Assembly: GCA_900546265.1 (NCBI GenBank)
Contig: URCA01000030.1
Location: forward strand, 1-43,418
DNA: 43,418 nucleotides
From: an uncultured Oscillospiraceae bacterium
Lineage (GTDB): Bacteria > Bacillota > Clostridia > Oscillospirales > Acutalibacteraceae
Direction of reading: 5' to 3'
Both the position numbers and the translations under genes were made by a program. Positions 1-8,698 of the stretch are shown here, piece by piece (positions within the stretch are counted from its first letter, which is position 1; each line of letters begins with the position of its first letter). The notes under the pieces were generated by a model. The model had not been told where the DNA came from, made no database searches, and saw only the letters and a program-made list of their open reading frames with translations.

Positions 1-252
<252 letters not shown>

Positions 253-455
253 TATGCACCAAGGGCGGAATTGTTCTTGGGTTTCTTGGAGCGGTTGTGG
301 TTGATGCCCCTCCCCTCCCTTTCTTGCTCCCCTCTTTATTCAGTTCTCAGGGTATATCCAGAACCCCCCGCCGCTTTTCGCGGCGGGGGGTTTCTCGTAT
401 ACCTTAGCCTGGATGGCGGTAACATTCGATTCTCTGCGAAAGGATGCGAACTTGT
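253..455 (+). other. Spacer after 23S rRNA; no 5S gene seen
   Basis: About 200 bases separate the 23S end from the sulfatase start. No 5S rRNA signature (such as the CCGAAC-containing loop) is visible. Apart from the intrinsic terminator at 362-395 and the AAAGGA ribosome site at 438-443, I see nothing in it. Confidence 0.7.
362..395 (+). terminator. Intrinsic terminator of the rRNA operon
   Basis: A perfect 13-bp stem, AACCCCCCGCCGC (362-374) with GCGGCGGGGGGTT (380-392), has loop TTTTC and is followed by a short T-rich tail. It ends the rRNA transcript before the sulfatase gene. Confidence 0.85.
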
Positions 456-1901
456 ATGCCTGCAAACGCAAAACGTCCGAATTTGGTTTTGATTATGACC
501 GACGAAATGCGGGGGGACTGCCTGGGGGCGGCGGGCCATCCCGATGTCAAGACCCCTTTTTTGGACACGCTGGCCGCCCAGGGAATTCGGTTCTCCCGCG
601 CCTATAGCACTTGCCCGAGCTGCATTGCCGCCAGGGCGGCTCTCCACACCGGCCTGTCTCAAGAGCATCACGGCCGGGTAGGGTATCGGGACGGGGTACC
701 GTGGGATTACCCGGTGACCATGGCCGGCGAACTGGCGAAAGCGGGCTATGCCACCGCGTGCGCGGGGAAGATGCATGTCTATCCCCTTCGCCGTTCTATG
801 GGTTTTCACCACATCGACCTGCACGACGGCTACTTGCACGCCCACCGCAAGCCCAATATCCCGCATCATGAGCATCAAATGGTAGCGGACGATTATCTCT
901 ATTGGCTGAAAAATGAGAAGGGCATCGCCTGTGATATTACCGATACCGGCTTGGAATGCAATTCCTGGGTCACCCGTCCCTGGATGTACGACGAGCATCT
1001 GCATCCCACCAATTGGGCAACTGGCCGAGCGCTGGATTTTCTTCGCCGCCGGGACAGGGATCAGCCCTTTTTCCTGATGCTGTCCTATGTCCGCCCCCAC
1101 GCCCCCTATGATCCGCCTGCCTGCTATTACGACATGTATAAGAACAAGGTGCTAGCCCCCCCTTTTTCCGGGGACTGGGACGACTTGGAGCGCCTGCGGC
1201 GGGAGGGACGGGTGTTTTGCAACACCACCGGCCCCCTAGATCCGGAGCTTATCCGGCAGCAGCAGGCCGGCTATTATGCCTGCATCACCCACGTGGATCA
1301 CCAGATCGGCCGGTTTTTACAGGGGCTGATGGATGAGGAGCTCTACGACAACACCGTCGTGGTGTTTACCTCCGATCATGGGGAGCTGCTGTCCGATCAT
1401 GGCCTGTGCCGCAAATCCCGCCCCTATGAGGGCAGCGCGCATATTCCTCTGCTGCTCTGGGGGCCGGAGGCGGTGATCGGCCCGGGGGGGCGGGTCAGCG
1501 ATCGCTTGGCTGAACTCCGGGATATCATGCCCACCCTGCTGGACGCCGCGGGCGTCCCGATTCCCTCTTCCCTGGACGGCGAAAGCCTGCTCCAGCCTGG
1601 TAAGGGCCGCGCCTTCCTTCATGGGGAGCACACCGCTGGCCCGGATTCCACTCATTGGATTGTCACTGCCCGGGATAAATACATCTGGTTCAGCCAGACA
1701 GGAAAGGAGCAGTATTTTGACCTTCAGGCCGATCCGCAGGAACGGCACAACGCCGTGGACGACATTCCCTGCCGGGAACGGGTGGAGAAACTGCGCGCCC
1801 GGCTGATAGAGGCCCTAACCGGCCGAGAAGAGGGCTTTACCGACGGTCGCCGTCTGATTCCCGGTCGCCCTACCGTGGAAGTCCTGGGGCAAAGGCTATA
1901 G
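456..1901 (+). CDS. Sulfatase family protein, Cys-type, cytoplasmic
   Basis: 481 residues, the usual size of a type I sulfatase. It should hydrolyse a sulfate ester, but the substrate cannot be read from sequence. The N-terminal metal-binding stretch (MTDEMRGD, about residues 14-21) is followed by the maturation motif C-I-A-A-R at residue 56, whose cysteine would be converted to formylglycine; the tail A-A-L-H-T-G matches the family. The second metal motif TSDHGELLSDHG lies near residue 310. No signal peptide is present, so it probably acts inside the cell on imported substrate. The start at 456 is preferred to ATG 444, because AAAGGA at 438-443 touches ATG 444 but sits 12 bases before 456. 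It stands alone behind the rRNA terminator. Its stop overlaps the stop of the convergent Sir2 gene. No maturase (anSME) gene is in the window. Confidence 0.9.
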   Translation: MPANAKRPNLVLIMTDEMRGDCLGAAGHPDVKTPFLDTLAAQGIRFSRAYSTCPSCIAARAALHTGLSQEHHGRVGYRDGVPWDYPVTMAGELAKAGYATACAGKMHVYPLRRSMGFHHIDLHDGYLHAHRKPNIPHHEHQMVADDYLYWLKNEKGIACDITDTGLECNSWVTRPWMYDEHLHPTNWATGRALDFLRRRDRDQPFFLMLSYVRPHAPYDPPACYYDMYKNKVLAPPFSGDWDDLERLRREGRVFCNTTGPLDPELIRQQQAGYYACITHVDHQIGRFLQGLMDEELYDNTVVVFTSDHGELLSDHGLCRKSRPYEGSAHIPLLLWGPEAVIGPGGRVSDRLAELRDIMPTLLDAAGVPIPSSLDGESLLQPGKGRAFLHGEHTAGPDSTHWIVTARDKYIWFSQTGKEQYFDLQADPQERHNAVDDIPCRERVEKLRARLIEALTGREEGFTDGRRLIPGRPTVEVLGQRL

Positions 1902-2612
1902 TGCGGCGAATATCTCGCCGATGGAGCCCTGTATCACCAGGGACGCCCGCCGATCGGCCGGGGTGGGCTCCCGGTTGATAATGACCAGATCCCGCCCCTG
2001 AAAATATCGGATAAGCCCGGCGGCGGGGTAGACATTCAGTGAGGTCCCCCCGATGAGAAGCAGATCCGCCTGCCGGATATGGCACACGGCCCTGTCCAGC
2101 ACCGCCTCGTCCAGCGGTTCCTCATACAGCACCACATCCGGCTTGATAATCCCCCCGCAGGAGCAGCGGGGAACCCCTTCGCTTGCCAATATATCCGCCA
2201 AGGCATACGCCCTGCCGCAGCGTACGCAGTGATTGCGATGGACAGAGCCGTGCAGTTCTAGGACTTCTTGGGCGGGGGCGTGGAGGCCGTCTATGTTTTG
2301 GGTTATGATGGCTTTTAGCTTCCCTTTGGCTTCTAATTGGGCGAGCTTTTGGTGGGCGGCGTTTGGTTTGGCGGTGGGATGGATCATCTTCTTGCGGTAA
2401 AAATCGAAGAAGATTTCGGGATGCTTTTCAAAAAAGCTGTGGCTCAGAATCGTCTCGGGCGGGTAGGCGCCAGGCTGATTGTAGAGGCCGGAGGGGGTGC
2501 GAAAGTCGGGAATACCGCTCTCGGTCGAGACACCGGCGCCGCCGAAGAAGACCATATACCGGCTGCGGTCTATTGCTTCCCGCAACGCCTTTATCGATGC
2601 GTTTTCTTCCAT
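1896..2612 (-). CDS. cobB: NAD-dependent protein deacylase, Sir2 family (CobB-like)
   Basis: 238 residues, normal for a bacterial sirtuin. It removes acyl groups from lysine using NAD+ in the cytoplasm. Visible motifs in order: NAD-binding GAGVSTESGIPDFR (about residues 24-37), TQNIDGLH (about 103-110), catalytic HG in ELHGSVH, a zinc site built from C-x2-C (CVRC) and C-x-C (CSC), and the GTSLNVYP NAD-contacting loop. The open frame extends upstream to 2789, but the true start is ATG at 2612, with GGAAAGGA (2619-2626) 6 bases upstream. It lies downstream of the glutamine synthetase gene on the same strand, separated by a strong terminator, so it is probably its own unit. The stop codon is shared in the palindrome CTATAG with the sulfatase. 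Confidence 0.93.
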   Translation of the reverse strand: MEENASIKALREAIDRSRYMVFFGGAGVSTESGIPDFRTPSGLYNQPGAYPPETILSHSFFEKHPEIFFDFYRKKMIHPTAKPNAAHQKLAQLEAKGKLKAIITQNIDGLHAPAQEVLELHGSVHRNHCVRCGRAYALADILASEGVPRCSCGGIIKPDVVLYEEPLDEAVLDRAVCHIRQADLLLIGGTSLNVYPAAGLIRYFQGRDLVIINREPTPADRRASLVIQGSIGEIFAAL

Positions 2613-2698
2613 TTTTCTGTCCTTTCCGGGCGAGTTTGCCCTTGGTTTGTGGCTTCCTTTTGCGCATTTTTTCGCACGGAACCGATCGGTGCTTCGAA

Positions 2699-2743
2699 GA
2701 AAAAGCGATTGCGTCTCATTTTTTGAGACGCAATCGCTTTTTT

Positions 2744-2744
<1 letters not shown>
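2699..2744. terminator. Strong bidirectional terminator after glutamine synthetase
   Basis: A perfect 18-bp stem, arms 2701-2718 and 2724-2741 (core GCGATTGCGTCTC), has a T5 loop and A/T runs on both sides. The glutamine synthetase stop codon (2744-2746) abuts its base. It separates glnA from the sirtuin gene on the minus strand. Confidence 0.93.
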
Positions 2745-4834
<2,090 letters not shown>

Positions 4835-4872
4835 ACATCCGTCTCCCATCTCACAGTAGAATTGCGGGCTGC

Positions 4873-4905
4873 AAAAAAGCGCCGCAGGTTCCACACCTGC
4901 AGCGC
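4873..4905 (-). terminator. Leader terminator (attenuator) before glutamine synthetase
   Basis: On the transcribed strand, GCGCTGCAGGT (4905-4895) pairs with ACCTGCGGCGC (4889-4879) with one G-U pair and a 5-base loop, and six T residues follow (4878-4873). It sits between the promoter and the start codon, about 40 bases before the latter, so it must be bypassed to express glnA. Confidence 0.88.
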
Positions 4906-4914
4906 CCTTGCTGC
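4899..4914 (-). promoter_or_regulatory. Candidate ANTAR antiterminator hairpin in glnA leader
   Basis: GCAGC (4914-4910) pairs with GCTGC (4903-4899) around a six-base loop A-A-G-G-G-C. ANTAR proteins recognise hairpins with hexaloops having A at position 1 and G at position 4, which this loop has. The hairpin uses 7 bases of the left arm of the terminator (4905-4899), so the two folds exclude each other. Known ANTAR targets have two such hairpins; only one is seen here, directly at the expected transcript start. Confidence 0.5.
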
Positions 4915-4924
4915 TTTGGAAAGA

Positions 4925-4953
4925 GTATAGCGTATCCGGAGGGATTTGTCAAG
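4925..4953 (-). promoter_or_regulatory. Sigma-A type promoter of glutamine synthetase
   Basis: On the minus strand, TTGACA (4953-4948), a 17-base spacer and TATACT (4930-4925). Transcription would start near 4917, immediately before the leader hairpins. Confidence 0.88.
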
Positions 4954-5017
4954 GGGGATGCGGGGGTGGGAGAATAATGAAAGAATGGGCGGCGGTCAGA
5001 GCTTCCGCATAGGGGCG

Positions 5018-5356
5018 CTACTTAATGCCTCTGGCATCCGGATGATCCCCGACGAAAAGCACCCGCATCTCACCGTCGGCCTCGGTCGCTTCCAGCCAAC
5101 CATCCTTCTTTTTGGAATCCGGATCCGCAATGCCGTGAAGCCATGTCTGCGTAGGCGGAAATGTATTGTTGAAACGCCCTTCTTCCAATACGGCGCTTTC
5201 AGGAATAACCAAATCATAGTCCTCGCTGAGCATTTGCACCAGCTTGTCGGAAAAGCCCTGTTGAATTTCCTTAACACTGGAAAGACAACCTGCTGATAAT
5301 AAGAGGACAAGGACTAGGGATAAGAGTATCCCCGCTTGGCTAGTTTTGCTTCTCAT
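5018..5356 (-). CDS. Small predicted lipoprotein, function unknown
   Basis: 112 residues. A charged N-terminus, a hydrophobic stretch (ILLSLVLVLLL) and the lipobox L-S-A-G-C predict a lipid-anchored extracellular protein. The rest is hydrophilic (KLVQMLSEDYDLVIPES, then a C-terminal GEMRVLFVGDHP) and I do not recognise the family. ATG 5356 is preferred to the GTG at 5365, because GGAG lies 8 bases upstream of the ATG. The ribosome site overlaps the end of an open frame to its right (5362-5556), suggesting that it was once translationally coupled to an upstream gene. It lies at the edge of the AT-rich protease segment. Confidence 0.7.
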   Translation of the reverse strand: MRSKTSQAGILLSLVLVLLLSAGCLSSVKEIQQGFSDKLVQMLSEDYDLVIPESAVLEEGRFNNTFPPTQTWLHGIADPDSKKKDGWLEATEADGEMRVLFVGDHPDARGIK

Positions 5357-5361
5357 ACGTG

Positions 5362-5556
5362 TCACTCCGTTTCTACCTGTTCCGGCAGTGCCAAGGAACT
5401 CCTGATACGCTTCGCGTCGTTTTTCATTTTGTCGTATTCGGCGGGAAGCTTTTTATCCACTATGGTGAATTCCAAGGCTTCTCGCTGCTGCATATAGGTC
5501 TCGTATACGATTTCCGCAAGGAAGGGTTGTCCGCCATATATTTCTGAATGAATAGC
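5362..5556 (-). pseudogene. Open frame without start, probable gene remnant
   Basis: 64 codons are open directly after the TAG stop of the protease and in the same frame, ending in a TGA that overlaps the lipoprotein's ribosome site. The product reads as plausible protein (YGGQPFLAEIVYETYMQQ, then a lysine/glutamate-rich tail), but there is no start codon with a ribosome site at its head; the internal ATG (Met-Gln-Gln) lacks one too. It may be the tail of a gene cut off when the protease segment arrived, or a lost C-terminal extension of the protease. Low certainty. Confidence 0.35.
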
Positions 5557-7275
5557 CTAATAGTATGCAACAGCGAAAAAAGATGGAATATTATTAGAGT
5601 AATTGGAGACTTCTACTCGCCAGGTTCCCCCTCGGCCATTGACAGGCACTTCCATTAGTTCGTATGAGTTTTGAGCCGTTTGTCCTACAGCAACGGGTGT
5701 GTCAGATCCGGGAGCATAAATTCTAAATCCTAAATCAATAAGAGAAGAGGGGATCATCGCTCCTCCTTCATGATCATCCGTAACGATCCAGGAACCGACA
5801 TCCCAAGTCAAAGCCAAATGCAGATACGACCAGCTGCTGCTAACGGCGATTTCTTTGCTATATACTGTAGTGACTTGGCCGGTAAAATATTTACCACCAC
5901 TTGACGAAGAACAACTAACTTTGGCATCGATCGCACCGGCATGATATGGTGCAATCGACGAATATCCTGCCGTTTGGAATGATTCGTATGCGTTAATATC
6001 GTGCCCTCCTACTAGTACCAAAGCCTTAATCAGCATGGGGTTTGAAGCAATGGCGGGTCTTTGCTCAATTAGCTGTGCGATTAAACCGGTTACTTGTGGA
6101 GCGGCATCGCTTGTACCGCCGACGCTGGCGCCTGTGTCATAATTATGACCTGGTGCAAACACTTCCGGTTTACAGGACGCAGGATATAATAGATTATTCC
6201 TAAAATAAGGAGTATCGTCATGGACAGCGATTGTATGATTGCAATCAATAGCCCCTACTGTAATAATGTTATACGCGGCGCCTGGAGACGTTATATATCG
6301 ATCGTTCCCATCGTTCCCCGCGCTTTTTACAACGGAAACCTGATGCTGATAGGAAACATGATCCAACCAATTTGAATCGCTGTCATATGTGGTGCATTCC
6401 CCGCCTCCCATACTCATGTTGATGACACTGACGCCTTGATCCAGCAAGGTCTCCACACTGGATCTCATCATTAATCCTGGGCCACCCATACAGTAAAGTG
6501 TGGCGTCTGGGGCGTATCCCCAATTTTTCCCAACTATAAAAGATGCGACTTTTGATGCATGCTCGCTAGCGGCCGATGAAACCAAATTAATAATTCGTCT
6601 TCCGGACAGTTCTGGATTGAGACTTGCACTAACGGAACCGCTATCATACATCCCGATTTTAACTCCGGAACCTGTATAACCTAGAGTATCTCTAGTGTAA
6701 TTACCACGAGCAGTCCCTAAAGAAACATTGGATTCGGGAGTATATTCCTGTGGCTTATAATAGGAAATGGAACAGACTAAACTGTTTTTCTGTAAAGCAG
6801 AAATTTGTTTCTTATTTAAATTTGCTAAAAACGAAGGAGAATACGTACTTGTCCAAGTTACATATTTTGATAGACCGGCAGCATTTATAAAGCTGGAGAT
6901 TTTATCTTTATATGAGGATTTAGAGAGAGTTCTTTTCTCTATTATAAATCGATCCGTTTTTTCACGTTCCACTTCTCTAGCGATCCGTATGTTTTCCTTA
7001 TCGATATACGTGCTTTTTTGTTTGGTAATTGGCAGTGCTAACGGCTTATTAACATCCAATTCACTCTTAGCAATTCCTGTTCTTTTTTCTGCTTGTAAAG
7101 TAATAGATGTGTGATCGATATCATCAAGCCATATTTCAACAGGTATACACTCATCGTCCTTGGCTTTAAGAAGTAAGTAATTCAATTTTGTGTCTACAAT
7201 ATTTCTACATATTGGTTCGGCGACTACCAGAACAGGGCACAGGATACAGACTAAAAATGCAATGAGAAAATACAT
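5557..7275 (-). CDS. Secreted subtilisin-like serine protease (S8 family)
   Basis: 572 residues as an open frame. After a hydrophobic signal segment (residues 1-19) comes a long N-terminal part of about 180 residues, probably a propeptide, then the S8 domain with catalytic Asp211 (IGMYDSG), His239 (SEHASKVAS) and Ser389 (GTSDAAP), and oxyanion Asn in SAGNDGN. A C-terminal beta domain resembling pre-peptidase/P-type domains follows (VPVNGRGGTWRVEVSN). It should cleave proteins outside the cell. The region is far richer in A+T than its flanks, a sign of transfer. The ATG at 7275 has no ribosome site; a perfect AAGGAG with ATG at 7310 lies upstream in another frame, so the gene may carry a one-base deletion (see 7251-7324). 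Confidence 0.85.
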   Translation of the reverse strand: MYFLIAFLVCILCPVLVVAEPICRNIVDTKLNYLLLKAKDDECIPVEIWLDDIDHTSITLQAEKRTGIAKSELDVNKPLALPITKQKSTYIDKENIRIAREVEREKTDRFIIEKRTLSKSSYKDKISSFINAAGLSKYVTWTSTYSPSFLANLNKKQISALQKNSLVCSISYYKPQEYTPESNVSLGTARGNYTRDTLGYTGSGVKIGMYDSGSVSASLNPELSGRRIINLVSSAASEHASKVASFIVGKNWGYAPDATLYCMGGPGLMMRSSVETLLDQGVSVINMSMGGGECTTYDSDSNWLDHVSYQHQVSVVKSAGNDGNDRYITSPGAAYNIITVGAIDCNHTIAVHDDTPYFRNNLLYPASCKPEVFAPGHNYDTGASVGGTSDAAPQVTGLIAQLIEQRPAIASNPMLIKALVLVGGHDINAYESFQTAGYSSIAPYHAGAIDAKVSCSSSSGGKYFTGQVTTVYSKEIAVSSSWSYLHLALTWDVGSWIVTDDHEGGAMIPSSLIDLGFRIYAPGSDTPVAVGQTAQNSYELMEVPVNGRGGTWRVEVSNYSNNIPSFFAVAYY

Positions 7276-7324
7276 AAATCGTTTGCTTTTTCAAGGAACC
7301 TTTTAAACATGATATTGACTCCTT
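7251..7324 (-). other. Out-of-frame start with strong ribosome site before the protease
   Basis: AAGGAG (7324-7319) lies 8 bases before ATG 7310. The frame opened there reads MFKRFLEKAND and ends after 19 residues (stop at 7253-7251). Adding one A to the A5 tract at 7291-7287 would instead give MFKRFLEKSKRF joined to MYFLIAFLV of the protease, a normal positively charged signal-peptide start. This supports a frameshift, slippage site or sequencing error at that tract. Confidence 0.65.
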
Positions 7325-7377
7325 CCATTTTTGTTCCGAGTGATGTGTAATCGTTTTTCGGTCCATAGCCCCCAATT

Positions 7378-7854
7378 TTAATGCAGCAGCATGGGGACGA
7401 CACGCGCGACATCGTCTAACGCTATTTTTTTCTGTTCATAAGCCTCCCTAAGCGATAGAACCTCATCGTCCTTGATGATATAGAGTCCCAGGGGAAAGGG
7501 CATGTGCTTGCTGGTGCTGTGAAAGGTAAATTCGCCGATGGTTTCCAGGTGTTCCTCCTCCATCACCCACACCCCATACCAGTAGCAGATGGAATAGCCC
7601 TGGCTTTCGCCGTACTTCTGCAGCGTGTCCACCTTGCCGATGTCCTGCGGCGCGCACAGCTTGTTTTGCAGGAGATAGGTCTTCAGGCTCTGCTTGAGGG
7701 CATCGACGTGCTGAACAGCGGTATCCGCCTCCGAGTGGGGCGGCAGGGATTCGGAGCGGGGAACACTGGAGGCGTGCGGCTTGCCGCGACAGCCGCATAC
7801 GCTTATAAGGAAGAGAAAAGCCAGTGTGATGGGGACGAGCCGGATGTTTTTCAC
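7378..7854 (-). CDS. Predicted lipoprotein, function unknown
   Basis: 158 residues. GTG 7854 is the start, with AAGGAGG 9 bases upstream; the longer frame from 7905 lacks a site. The N-terminus KNIRLVPITLAFLFLISVCGC gives a signal peptide ending in a possible lipobox (V-C-G-C). The mature part has a Ser/Pro-rich linker, then a compact domain (LKTYLLQNKLCAPQ, GYSICYWYGVWVMEEE, FPLGLYIIKDD) in which aromatic residues and mixed beta strands suggest a small globular fold. No family recognised. It lies upstream of the protease gene on the same strand with about 70 bases between, and has its own promoter candidate at 7920-7947. Confidence 0.75.
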   Translation of the reverse strand: MKNIRLVPITLAFLFLISVCGCRGKPHASSVPRSESLPPHSEADTAVQHVDALKQSLKTYLLQNKLCAPQDIGKVDTLQKYGESQGYSICYWYGVWVMEEEHLETIGEFTFHSTSKHMPFPLGLYIIKDDEVLSLREAYEQKKIALDDVARVVPMLLH

Positions 7855-7919
7855 TTGAAATCCCTCCTTCGTGGCGAAATGCAGATTCGTACCAGTGAAT
7901 TCCATATCTTCCTTTTATT

Positions 7920-7947
7920 ATTATATCATAATATTTATAAATGTAAA
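7920..7947 (-). promoter_or_regulatory. Promoter candidate for the leftward lipoprotein
   Basis: In a very AT-rich spacer, TTTACA (7947-7942), 16 bases, TATAAT (7925-7920) on the minus strand. It is back to back with the regulator promoter at 7991-8020. Confidence 0.6.
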
Positions 7948-7990
7948 TATATGTTAATAAAACTTGTGATATATTTTAAAAACAAATAGC

Positions 7991-8020
7991 TTGTACTGGT
8001 ATTCTGTTTCGGTGTATAAT
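7991..8020 (+). promoter_or_regulatory. Promoter of the ANTAR regulator / carAB unit
   Basis: TTGTAC (7991-7996), 18-base spacer, TATAAT (8015-8020). It lies 45 bases before the regulator start and probably serves carA and carB as well, since no other clear promoter follows. Confidence 0.75.
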
Positions 8021-8065
8021 AAAGAGAAACAGAGAAATCCCCGGGGAGCAAAGGGAGGCGGCGGG

Positions 8066-8626
8066 ATGAGCCGGGTGCTGTTGGTTTCCGGCTCGGACAG
8101 GAGCCGGGAGGACTTGACGCGAGAGATAACGGAAAGCGGCTGGCCCTGCGTGGGCGCGGCCGACGCCGCGCAGGCCCGCGCCCTGCTTCAAGGGGAGGAG
8201 TTCGCGTTGATCATCGCGGACACCCCGCTGCCCGAGACAGGGGCGCTGCTGCGCGAGGTGCTGGACGGCACGGCGAGCATGGTGCTGCTGCTGGCGCGGG
8301 CGGGCTTTGCGCAGGCAGACATCGACCGGCTGGAGGCGCGGGGGGCGCTGGTGCTGCAAAAGCCGCTGAACAAGGCGCTGTTCCTGCGGACGGTGCGGCT
8401 GGCCATGGTCGCGCGGCGGCGGCTGCTGGAAATAAAAACAGAAAACGCGGGTTTACACCACAAAATTGAGGAGATCCGCCTTATTGACAGAGCCAAGTGT
8501 GTTCTGATACAATATCTTGGGTTAACTGAGCCACAGGCTCACAGGTACATCGAGAAGCAGGCCATGGACCGGCGGGTCTCCCGCAGGGAGGTTGCGGCGG
8601 GTATTCTGGCGGCTTACGAGACGTAA
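8066..8626 (+). CDS. ANTAR-domain response regulator, RNA antiterminator
   Basis: 186 residues. The N-terminal receiver-like domain (1 to about 115) keeps a likely phospho-acceptor Asp52 (LIIADTPLP) and the conserved Lys-Pro (LQKPLNK) but has a reduced acidic pocket (GSD only). A coiled-coil linker (LLEIKTENAGLHHKIEEI) leads to a C-terminal ANTAR domain (about 135-185; RAKCVLIQYLGLTEPQAHRYI, cited in part). ANTAR proteins bind RNA hairpins and block intrinsic termination. The start at 8066 has AAGGGAGG 7 bases upstream; the frame opens earlier at a TTG within the promoter. It stands directly before carA, and glnA lies 3 kb away with a matching leader hairpin, so a role like clostridial NitR in nitrogen control is inferred. 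Confidence 0.88.
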   Translation: MSRVLLVSGSDRSREDLTREITESGWPCVGAADAAQARALLQGEEFALIIADTPLPETGALLREVLDGTASMVLLLARAGFAQADIDRLEARGALVLQKPLNKALFLRTVRLAMVARRRLLEIKTENAGLHHKIEEIRLIDRAKCVLIQYLGLTEPQAHRYIEKQAMDRRVSRREVAAGILAAYET

Positions 8627-8698
8627 ATGGCGCAAAAGGGCACGCACCGCGAGGCGCGGGCTGGTTTGCGCGGGGATGCGAAAGGAAGAGTGATCGCT

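Noticed and set aside
253..443. 5S rRNA after 23S
   Set aside because: Looked for the conserved 5S loop sequences and found none.
8627..8698. Second ANTAR target hairpin in front of carA
   Set aside because: GCGCAAA/TTTGCGC (8630-8636, 8665-8671) can pair, but no hexaloop with A1 and G4 and no adjacent terminator is present.
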